Origin: JAGOBX01 sp017999075 [NCBI: Candidatus Babelota bacterium]
GTDB lineage: Bacteria > JAGOBX01
DNA: 7,099 bases
Assembly (NCBI GenBank): GCA_017999075.1
Contig: JAGOBX010000177.1
Coordinates: 1-7,099 of the forward strand
Direction of reading: 5' to 3'
Shown: positions 1 through 6,116 of the stretch, piece by piece
How positions within the stretch are numbered: position 1 is the first letter of the stretch
Layout of the letters: each line of letters begins with the position of its first letter
Made by a program: the position numbers and the translations under genes
Notes under the pieces: generated by a model
Told to the model about the DNA's origin: nothing
The model's input: the letters and a program-made list of their open reading frames with translations, nothing else
Databases searched by the model: none

Positions 1-195
1 TTCAAGCCGTAAGATCAACTCATTTATAAGAGTCCCTTTGCGTGCAGCTTCCCACCCTTCAAAAAGTATGATTACCGGAATTTTAAGGTCTTTTGCCTCT
101 CTTTGAAGTTCGCCAAGTTTCAATTCCAGCGGTTCAATAATTTTTTTGTATTCTTCTTTTTCAATAGTTTTAGATAAATCCACTTTTTCTAACAT
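1..195 (-). CDS. polyphosphate:AMP phosphotransferase-like PPK2 family protein, N-terminal 65 residues (partial)
   Basis: Only the first 65 codons are present; the frame is open to base 1, so the gene continues left of the window. The opening MLEKVDLS, the stretch KLGELQREAKDLKIPVII (residues 26-43) and the Walker A region FEGWEAARKGTLIN (45-58) match the start of PPK2-family proteins, especially the two-domain polyP:AMP phosphotransferases, which use polyP to make ADP from AMP in the cytoplasm. The start is the ATG at 193-195, led by GGGAGGCG at 201-208. It lies 63 bases after ppk1 on the same strand and is probably in the same operon. Oddity: the family usually has Gly before the Walker A Lys (GWDAAGKG type), but here the codon at 40-42 is CGC, giving Arg52. 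The N-terminal domain may therefore be inactive, with activity in a second domain outside the window. PPK2 membership is confident; which class, and whether it has one or two domains, is inferred from the N-terminus only. Confidence 0.87.
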   Translation of the reverse strand, partial: MLEKVDLSKTIEKEEYKKIIEPLELKLGELQREAKDLKIPVIILFEGWEAARKGTLINELILRLE

Positions 196-258
196 TTTAA
201 CGCCTCCCGAAAAAATATTTATTTAAAGATGAATTTTTTTACATCTTACACACACTGT

Positions 259-2388
259 TTATCTGTCGTCTGCACTTTTCCTTACCACAAATTTATGTTT
301 TGCTTTTTTTAAATTTTTCTTCTCATGTTTTTTTATTCCTTCATAAACCTGTTTAAAATAATTCTTATTATCTTTACTTTTTTTTAAAATCGGTTTATAT
401 GAGCCTGTCGGCTGTAAAATATATGAATTAACAGTATCGTCAAGCTGAAGTTTAATTATCTTCTGAATAAATTTTCTGCTTTGCTCATTTCTAACGGGAA
501 ATAATAATTCTATTCGCCTGTCTAGATTTCTTGTCATTAAATCCGCGCTTGATAAATAATATTCTTCATTTCCGCCGTTATAAAAATAATACATTCTGGC
601 ATGTTCAAGAAATCTTCCTACAATACTTTTTACTTTTATGTTATCACTGATTTTTTTTATGCCGGGACGTAATATGCATATTCCCCTGACTATCAAATCT
701 ATTTTAACTCCTGCAATAGAAGCTTTATACATTGCCTCAACTATTTCTTTGTCATAAAGTGCATTCATTTTGGCTATTATCCTGGCTTTACCGCCATTTT
801 TAGCGTTTTCAGTTTCTCTATTTATCATAGAAACTATTTTGTTGCGTAAATCTATCGGCGCAATTGAAACATTATTAAAACCTGTAGGCATCGAAAATCC
901 CGTTAATAAATTAAATAATGATGAAATATCTTCCCCAAAACCGTCATCTGATGTAAAAAAACTGAAATCAGTATAAATCTGAGCAGTTATTTCATTATAA
1001 TTTCCTGTACCCAAATGAATATATTTTTTTATCTCATTTTTTTCTTTTCTGATTACCATAAGCGCTTTAGCGTGAGTTTTGAGTCCGGCTATCCCGTAAA
1101 TAACATGGGCTCCAGCATCCTGAAGTTTTTTGGTCCATTCGATATTTCTTTTTTCATCAAACCTTGCCGTCAATTCAACTACTGCAGTAACGTATTTCCC
1201 TTTTTCTGCAGCTTTTACCAACGCTTTAATTACAGGAGAATTTGAACTTGCTCTGTAAAGCAATTGCTTAATTGCAAGCGTATCCGGATCATCTGCCGCT
1301 TGATTGACCAATTCTACAACAGGTTCATACGAATGGTACGGATGAAATAAAACAAAATCTTTTCTTTCAATTTCTTCAAAAATATCCTTGCCTGAAAAGT
1401 TCGAATCAAAAATCGGTACCAATGGCAAATCTTTCAAATCCTGTCTGTCTATTTTTCTGTACAATTCCATCAAATCATTTAAATTCAGCAATCCGTTTAT
1501 TTGATAAATATCATTTCTTTTTAAATTATTTTTTTCTATTAAAGTGTTAAGTATTCTTGGAGGAAGACCGTTTTCATATTCAAACTTTGTAACTGATCTT
1601 TTGTGCATTTGTTTAATTGTAGTTTCCAGTTCCTGAAGTAAATCAGAAGTTTCATCAGCTTCATCAATCGTAAAATCCGCATCCCTTGTAATTTTTATTA
1701 TATGCGCAGATTCAATATCATATCCGTTATAAATTTGATCTACAAACAATTTTATAACATTTTCAATAGGAATAAATTTATTATGGGTTTCAATTTTTAT
1801 GAATCTTCCCTGTATATTAGTGGGAATTTCTATAAACGATAAATTGCTGCGTTCAATTACATTTCCTATTTCTTCGCGAGGCGATAATCCAACAGCAAGA
1901 TATAATCTCCCTGTTACAAGATTTGGAAACGGATGAGTCGGTCCTACTGAAATAGGAGTAAGAATAGGTTTTATCTCGCGTTCAAAAAAAACAGTCAGAA
2001 ACGTTTTATATCTAACCAATGACTCAAAATCAAAAATTATTTCAACTCCTTGTTTTTTAAGAAGCGGAACTAACTTTTTGTAAAATATCAAATATTGATT
2101 TTTCAATAATTTTTTTACTCGTTCGCGTATGCTTTTGAGTTCTATTTCCGGTTTTATCGAATCAGGAGAACTCCCTTCAATTATCCCGGCATCCTTATGT
2201 TTCTTGACTCCTGCCACGCGAACCATAAAAAATTCTTCAAGATTTGAAGACACTATTGATAAAAATTTTACGCGTTCAAGCAAAGGATTTTCTTTTTCAA
2301 ATGATTCAGCAAGAACTCTGTTATTAAATTCAAGCCAGCTATATTGAGGATTAATATAATATTTAGAATTATTTAAATCAATTTTCAT
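259..2388 (-). CDS. ppk1: polyphosphate kinase 1
   Basis: PPK1 reversibly transfers the gamma-phosphate of ATP to a growing polyP chain through a phosphohistidine. The 709-residue protein is full length for the family (about 690-700). Visible landmarks: the N-terminal motif WLEFNNRVLAES (18-29) and SSNLEEFFMVRVAG (47-60), which belongs to the nucleotide-binding N domain; a head domain at about 120-315 containing GPTHPFPN (149-156); the first phospholipase D-like C domain with FHPYHSYEPV (348-357), TARFDEKRNIEW (407-418) and GLKTHAKAL (435-443), whose His439 aligns with the autophosphorylated histidine; IHLGTGNYN (457-465); and the second C domain with FLEHARMY (593-600), His596 being the second conserved catalytic histidine. 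All key motifs appear intact. Residues from about 666 onward form an unusually Lys-rich tail. The ATG lies one base after the TGA of the upstream Ppx-like gene, with GAGAG at 2395-2399 as ribosome binding site, so translation is probably coupled. It was the clearest identification in the window. Confidence 0.98.
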   Translation of the reverse strand: MKIDLNNSKYYINPQYSWLEFNNRVLAESFEKENPLLERVKFLSIVSSNLEEFFMVRVAGVKKHKDAGIIEGSSPDSIKPEIELKSIRERVKKLLKNQYLIFYKKLVPLLKKQGVEIIFDFESLVRYKTFLTVFFEREIKPILTPISVGPTHPFPNLVTGRLYLAVGLSPREEIGNVIERSNLSFIEIPTNIQGRFIKIETHNKFIPIENVIKLFVDQIYNGYDIESAHIIKITRDADFTIDEADETSDLLQELETTIKQMHKRSVTKFEYENGLPPRILNTLIEKNNLKRNDIYQINGLLNLNDLMELYRKIDRQDLKDLPLVPIFDSNFSGKDIFEEIERKDFVLFHPYHSYEPVVELVNQAADDPDTLAIKQLLYRASSNSPVIKALVKAAEKGKYVTAVVELTARFDEKRNIEWTKKLQDAGAHVIYGIAGLKTHAKALMVIRKEKNEIKKYIHLGTGNYNEITAQIYTDFSFFTSDDGFGEDISSLFNLLTGFSMPTGFNNVSIAPIDLRNKIVSMINRETENAKNGGKARIIAKMNALYDKEIVEAMYKASIAGVKIDLIVRGICILRPGIKKISDNIKVKSIVGRFLEHARMYYFYNGGNEEYYLSSADLMTRNLDRRIELLFPVRNEQSRKFIQKIIKLQLDDTVNSYILQPTGSYKPILKKSKDNKNYFKQVYEGIKKHEKKNLKKAKHKFVVRKSADDR

Positions 2389-2389
2389 A

Positions 2390-3946
2390 TCATTCTCTCG
2401 ACAATTTTAAAGTCAGTCCAAAAAAACTTTCAAACAAATCAGATTTGCTTAATACTATATCCCTTAAAATTTCTATGTGATCTCCATAACTGCTTTTTAT
2501 TTTTATAAAAAGTTCGCATTCGTTCTCGCAAATATTTACCCTTAAAGATTCTATAAGTTGAGTGTGTGATCTGTCCAAAGCATCGGATATTCTAAGTATC
2601 GCCGCTAAACTCGAAATAATCAGCCGTTTATTAACAGGCAAAACAGAATAAGCGGAATGTTCAGGTTTCGGAGGGGATTTTCTATGATACCTCGCTATCT
2701 GCGCTATTATTATCATATCTTCTGCTGTCAAACCAAGTATCTCCGAAGCAGTTATTAAATTCGCAGAATGTTTGTGGTGACCTTTAGAACTTACAAAATA
2801 TCCTATGTCATGAAGCAATGAAGCTACTTCAAGATATATGCCTGCTTTAGGTTCAAAATTATAAAAATCAAACATTCCGTTAAAAATCATTTTCGACAAC
2901 TTTCTAACATGTTCCGAATGTTCATAATCAAATTTATATTTATGCCCTATTTCAAGAGCTCCGGTAATTATATTTTCTGATGTTATATCTGTAAATTCAG
3001 CATAACAGTTATCTTTTAATTTCGGAAGTTTGTTAATCAGAGCTATTGTTCGGTTCATATCTGGAATTATTATTGATTTGGCATCAATCAGCAAACTTAT
3101 TTTCTGAATTATTGATAATGAAATTTTTACAGTTTTCACATTATCTTCCTGAGATTTTAAAACAGATTGCAATTCAAAGTTACTTAATTTATCTATTGAT
3201 TTGACATACTTTTGAAATGACAGTTTTGTAAACCGGAACGATTCTGCGTTTTTTCCAAATCCAGTCTTTTTCAAACAATTCAGTATATCTTCGTTTACAA
3301 CCACAAATTTATCTATATTTTTATGATTTTCAGGCAGAAAATTCAATGATGTCAAAAATTTGGTCGATAAATAATTATAATAAACATCCATAGATTTTTT
3401 TTGAATATCAAGAGTCTTTACCATTCTTGCAGCGCCTATATTCTGTGTTTCAGAAAATACAATCTTTCCTTTAGACTGAAGAATCAGAATTGTTGTACCC
3501 ACACCTAATACTATTATCAGTATATCAGAATTCTTGTCGCTTATAATTTTTTTTATGTTTTCTATTATCAACTCAGTTTCGACTACTGGTTCTATTAATT
3601 CTATCTTTATATCTGTTTCATTTAAAACCCTGTCTATCATAGTGTCAAGGTTTCCTGCTTCTTTGAGGTTAGATACAGCAATAGTTTTAAAGTTTTCAAC
3701 TTTATATGATGTAAGCAATTCCTGAAAATTTTTTATAATTTTTATCAAATCGTTTATTGTATTATTAGTTATCTGTCCATGAGAAAAAATATCTTTGCCT
3801 AAAGAAACTGGCACCCACAATTCTTCTATTTTCCGCAATTTATCCTTAGGCATTGTTTCACTTATATTCAGTCTTACAGAATCCATTGTTATATCTATCA
3901 AGCCAATTGTATAAGTATTGGATTTTTTAACCTTACTTTTCTTCAT
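2390..3946 (-). CDS. Ppx/GppA-type protein with degenerate phosphatase domain and intact C-terminal HD domain
   Basis: Ppx/GppA proteins hydrolyse polyP or pppGpp. This 518-residue protein has the fold order of that family: an ASKHA N-terminal half (about 13-300) and an HD domain (about 335-515). The HD part is well kept: His343/His346, the LLHDIGYF motif with His379-Asp380, HHKHS (390-394), ARYHRK (418-423) and RISDALDRSH (452-461). The phosphatase half is eroded. The first phosphate loop reads DITMDS (18-23) where the family has DIGSNS-like sequence. The second reads VLGVGTT (146-152), with Val and Ile at the positions of E. coli Ppx Asp143 and Glu150. A later GSGT-like loop is missing near 216-223. 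The equivalent of catalytic Glu121 survives (Glu123). Polyphosphatase activity is therefore doubtful, and a regulatory or HD-phosphohydrolase role is possible. The ATG at 3944-3946 is preferred over the adjacent in-frame TTG at 3947-3949, because GAGGGA (3955-3960) is 8 bases from the ATG. First gene of the leftward operon. Confidence 0.88.
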   Translation of the reverse strand: MKKSKVKKSNTYTIGLIDITMDSVRLNISETMPKDKLRKIEELWVPVSLGKDIFSHGQITNNTINDLIKIIKNFQELLTSYKVENFKTIAVSNLKEAGNLDTMIDRVLNETDIKIELIEPVVETELIIENIKKIISDKNSDILIIVLGVGTTILILQSKGKIVFSETQNIGAARMVKTLDIQKKSMDVYYNYLSTKFLTSLNFLPENHKNIDKFVVVNEDILNCLKKTGFGKNAESFRFTKLSFQKYVKSIDKLSNFELQSVLKSQEDNVKTVKISLSIIQKISLLIDAKSIIIPDMNRTIALINKLPKLKDNCYAEFTDITSENIITGALEIGHKYKFDYEHSEHVRKLSKMIFNGMFDFYNFEPKAGIYLEVASLLHDIGYFVSSKGHHKHSANLITASEILGLTAEDMIIIAQIARYHRKSPPKPEHSAYSVLPVNKRLIISSLAAILRISDALDRSHTQLIESLRVNICENECELFIKIKSSYGDHIEILRDIVLSKSDLFESFFGLTLKLSRE

Positions 3947-3954
3947 CAAAAATA

Positions 3955-3960
3955 TCCCTC
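3955..3960 (-). promoter_or_regulatory. ribosome binding site deciding the Ppx-like start
   Basis: On the minus strand GAGGGA ends 8 bases before the ATG at 3944-3946 and only 5 bases before the in-frame TTG at 3947-3949. This favours the ATG and shortens the longest open frame by one codon. Confidence 0.7.
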
Positions 3961-3985
3961 AATTTTTTACATTTAACAATATTGT

Positions 3986-4014
3986 ATTTTAATATAAATA
4001 ATTAAAATTGTCAA
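3986..4014 (-). promoter_or_regulatory. sigma70-type promoter for the leftward ppx-like/ppk1 operon
   Basis: The minus strand has TTGACA (4009-4014), a 17-base spacer, then TAAAAT (3986-3991), one mismatch from the TATAAT consensus. Transcription would start at roughly 3979, giving a leader of about 30 bases before the ATG at 3946. In such AT-rich DNA a -10-like hexamer is easy to find by chance, but the exact -35 at ideal spacing makes this a good candidate. Confidence 0.65.
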
Positions 4015-4030
4015 ATTAAATAATTGACAA
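4008..4030. repeat. inverted repeat formed by the two divergent -35 boxes
   Basis: TTGTCAA (4008-4014) and TTGACAA (4024-4030) are perfect inverted copies separated by nine A/T bases (4015-4023). Symmetry extends weakly into the spacer. The repeat coincides with the -35 elements of both divergent promoters. It may simply reflect two consensus -35 boxes, or it may be a dyad operator; the sequence alone does not decide. Confidence 0.6.
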
Positions 4031-4052
4031 TAATATAACTTAATAATATAAT
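4024..4052 (+). promoter_or_regulatory. consensus sigma70 promoter for polyphosphate glucokinase
   Basis: TTGACA (4024-4029), a spacer of exactly 17 bases, then TATAAT (4047-4052): a perfect match to the primary sigma factor consensus. Transcription should start near 4059, leaving a leader of about 28 bases with the ribosome binding site at 4075-4081. No other stronger candidate is seen in this gap. Confidence 0.85.
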
Positions 4053-4074
4053 TCTAAAAAAATAATTACATTTG

Positions 4075-4081
4075 AAGGAAG
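4075..4081 (+). promoter_or_regulatory. ribosome binding site deciding the glucokinase start
   Basis: AAGGAAG lies 5 bases before the ATG at 4087-4089. The frame is open from a TTG at 4072, but that TTG precedes the binding site itself, so it is not a credible start. Confidence 0.75.
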
Positions 4082-4086
4082 CAACT

Positions 4087-4827
4087 ATGAAAAACAATGT
4101 TTTAGGTATTGATGTCGGAGGTTCTGGAATTAAAGGATCTATAGTTAATGTTCAAACAGGCCAATTATTGTCAGAACGTTTCCGTCTGCCTACTCCTGAA
4201 AAAGGCAAACCTGAAGATATTGCAGCTACTATTTCAGAAATAATCAAACATTTTAATTGGAAAAATAAAATCGGATGCGGATTCCCTGCAGCTATAAACA
4301 AAGGGGTTTCTTTAACTGCAGCCAATATTCATAAAAATTGGATTGGATTGAATATTGAAAATTTTTTCAAAAAAAAAACAGGATGCGAATTCAAGGTTAT
4401 AAATGATGCTGATGCTGCAGGCCTTGCAGAAATGAATTTCGGAGCAGGAAAAAAATCAAATGGAACAGTTCTGATGCTGACCGTAGGAACAGGTATTGGA
4501 ACCGCACTATTCATTAATCATAATCTTTTACCCAACACAGAACTTGGACATATTGAACTTTCGGGAAAAGACGTTGAATTATACGCTTCAGACGCAGTAC
4601 GTAAAAAAAAAGATTTATCTTATAAAAAATGGGCTATTCGTTTTAATAAATACCTTATAAAAATGAATTCATTATTTTATCCTGATTTAATTATTCTCGG
4701 CGGCGGAATAGTCAAAAAAAAAGAAAAATATTTCAAATATTTAGCGTTAAATTCAAAAATTATTCCTGCTGCCTTAGGAAATGATGCTGGAATAATCGGA
4801 GCTGCTTCGTTCGCATCAGGATTATAA
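4087..4827 (+). CDS. ppgK: polyphosphate glucokinase (ROK superfamily)
   Basis: This enzyme phosphorylates glucose to glucose-6-phosphate using polyP (often also ATP) in the cytoplasm. The 246-residue protein is close to the usual PPGK length (about 250-265). It shows the N-terminal phosphate loop GIDVGGSGIKG (7-17), GCGFPAAI (63-70), NWIGLN (84-89), the signature NDADAAGLAEMNFGAG (106-121) with likely catalytic base Asp107, the second phosphate loop TVGTGIGTALF (132-142), NTELGHIE (150-157) with the ROK substrate-binding His155, GKD (160-162), KKWA (180-183) and PDLIILGGG (199-207). The zinc-binding cysteine motif of ordinary ROK kinases and repressors is absent, as in known PPGKs, and there is no DNA-binding domain. 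It is transcribed divergently from the ppk1 operon. A run of ten A at 4369-4378 lies inside the gene. Strict polyP preference over ATP cannot be read from the sequence. Confidence 0.93.
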   Translation: MKNNVLGIDVGGSGIKGSIVNVQTGQLLSERFRLPTPEKGKPEDIAATISEIIKHFNWKNKIGCGFPAAINKGVSLTAANIHKNWIGLNIENFFKKKTGCEFKVINDADAAGLAEMNFGAGKKSNGTVLMLTVGTGIGTALFINHNLLPNTELGHIELSGKDVELYASDAVRKKKDLSYKKWAIRFNKYLIKMNSLFYPDLIILGGGIVKKKEKYFKYLALNSKIIPAALGNDAGIIGAASFASGL

Positions 4828-4883
4828 TTTTATACCGTATGTTTCCAATATCAGTATAGTTCTGTTAAATTTTTTTTAATGAC

Positions 4884-4896
4884 GGACGGAGGAATT
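4884..4896 (+). promoter_or_regulatory. strong ribosome binding site supporting a TTG start
   Basis: GGACGGAGGAATT contains a near-perfect anti-16S match (GGAGG at 4888-4892) placed 8 bases before the TTG at 4901. A nearby ATG (4879-4881) opens only a 12-codon frame, so the TTG is the credible start of the downstream gene. Confidence 0.75.
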
Positions 4897-4900
4897 AAAT

Positions 4901-6046
4901 TTGAATCATTCTTCTAATCTGTTTTTATTATTTTTATTAGTACCTGTAATAAGTTCAACTTTTATCGCTATTTGGTTTATTTTATACATTCAAAGAAAAA
5001 ACCGCAAGTCTTTTCAAAACACAGCTAATAATATTGGCGGTTCAGTAATAGGTCTCAACGAAATATCAGGAATTTTCCAGAATACAGATTATACTATAAA
5101 ATATATTCATAGAAAAAAAAATACCCCGCCTCAATGTTGCATTACTGTAAAAGGCAAATCTTCTGCTTTTCCAATAACTTTTTTACGGGAATCGTCAATA
5201 CATAATTTTGTAAAACGCATAAAACTTTCTTATGAAATTCAAACTAATGATCCCGAATTTGATAACACTGTATATATAATTTCAAGAAATAATTTGTTTA
5301 TACAATCTGTAATCTTGTCTCCTGATATAAAAAAAAATATTTTAACCCTTTTTTTGAATATCAAAAATCTTTATAAAATAGAATTTAATAACCTCGGTGC
5401 TGTTCTATATCTTTCTCCATGCGAAATTGATTCTCTCGACAAAGAATTCATAGAAAAATCAGTTTCCATGCTTTCACATACATTACTTCAAATTTCTATG
5501 GTTCCAAAAATCGGACTTCAAACTCCGATTTCTTTTGATATTATTCATTATTCTGTATTTTCGTTGTATTCAATTATAGGAATAATTCTATTTATTTATG
5601 CGTTATCTTACTATAAACCTTTGTTCCACGAACCATATTTTTATGGTATTATATACGGAATTATTGCATTTTTAATCCTGATATTTTTTACTTTTTTTTC
5701 TGTACGCGGCAGATCCAACTCCCATATAATTTTCTTTATATGTTTAATAACCGGATTGCTCGGGTTTATTTTTACAGGCATAGGCGCAACTTTAACTTAC
5801 AATGGCTATTTTGATAAATCTGAAGAAGCAAATCATCAAGTGAGTATTACTAATAAATATACTGTACGTAATAAAAATTCGCATTCCTACTATATCGAAT
5901 TTAAATATTGGGATTCAAATCAAAAAATAATATCGTATTCAGTTGGTTCGGATTTTTATTATAATGTAGATATAAATCAAAAAATAATAATTGTTACCCG
6001 CAAAGGAAAATTGGGATTTGAATGGGTCAAATCAATTTTAAAATAA
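4901..6046 (+). CDS. four-TM membrane protein of unknown function, DUF3592-like C-terminus
   Basis: I do not recognise a named function. The 381-residue protein (TTG start) has a hydrophobic segment at about 8-30 followed by the basic stretch QRKNRK (31-36), a soluble domain (about 37-205), then three more predicted membrane segments at about 214-237, 246-267 and 274-297, and a soluble C-terminal domain (298-381). By the positive-inside rule the first soluble domain is cytoplasmic and the C-terminal one is outside. The soluble domain carries IQTNDPEFDNTVYIISRN (113-130), resembling a 'GDPEFD..fyv.s' motif I recall from uncharacterised membrane-anchored bacterial proteins. The C-terminus, with alternating beta-strand-like stretches and SYSVGSDFYYNVDINQKI (345-362), resembles DUF3592 or similar small beta domains. 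It lies 73 bases after ppgK with no hairpin terminator between, so it may be co-transcribed. A link to polyP is only positional. Confidence 0.75.
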   Translation: MNHSSNLFLLFLLVPVISSTFIAIWFILYIQRKNRKSFQNTANNIGGSVIGLNEISGIFQNTDYTIKYIHRKKNTPPQCCITVKGKSSAFPITFLRESSIHNFVKRIKLSYEIQTNDPEFDNTVYIISRNNLFIQSVILSPDIKKNILTLFLNIKNLYKIEFNNLGAVLYLSPCEIDSLDKEFIEKSVSMLSHTLLQISMVPKIGLQTPISFDIIHYSVFSLYSIIGIILFIYALSYYKPLFHEPYFYGIIYGIIAFLILIFFTFFSVRGRSNSHIIFFICLITGLLGFIFTGIGATLTYNGYFDKSEEANHQVSITNKYTVRNKNSHSYYIEFKYWDSNQKIISYSVGSDFYYNVDINQKIIIVTRKGKLGFEWVKSILK

Positions 6047-6069
6047 AATTCTCAGTTTCAAGTTTCAGC

Positions 6070-6108
6070 AAAAAAAATGCGGCAAATAAATTTTCTATTT
6101 ACCGCATT
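6070..6108 (-). terminator. rho-independent terminator of the PBP7-like gene
   Basis: Read on the minus strand, a 13-base arm (6096-6108, AATGCGGTAAATA) pairs with 6076-6088 through 12 Watson-Crick pairs and one G-U wobble, around a 7-base loop, and runs into a T tract (complement of A at 6070-6077). It begins 8 bases past the stop codon at 6117-6119. On the plus strand the wobble becomes a C-A mismatch and no T tract follows, so it should act mainly leftward. No separate plus-strand terminator is seen after 6046. Confidence 0.9.
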
Positions 6109-6116
6109 GCTTCAAA

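Noticed and set aside
226-247. Possible terminator hairpin between ppk1 and the PPK2-like gene (AAGATG / CATCTT)
   Set aside because: The stem is only six mostly A/T pairs with a ten-base loop and no T tract directly after the arm on the minus strand; it would be too unstable to terminate and is expected by chance in this base composition.
770-1245. Short plus-strand open frames inside ppk1 (770-976, 1015-1245)
   Set aside because: They lie opposite a fully conserved PPK1 sequence, lack ribosome binding sites and resemble no family; they are antisense shadows. The same applies to 2129-2347, 3534-3725 and the minus-strand frame 4329-4514.
4072-4086. TTG at 4072 as the glucokinase start
   Set aside because: The ribosome binding site AAGGAAG (4075-4081) lies downstream of this TTG and is correctly spaced for the ATG at 4087; family proteins also begin close to the GIDVGG motif.
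4828-4900. Separate promoter for the membrane protein gene (TATAGT at 4855-4860)
   Set aside because: No recognisable -35 element lies 16-18 bases upstream, and -10-like hexamers are common in such AT-rich sequence.
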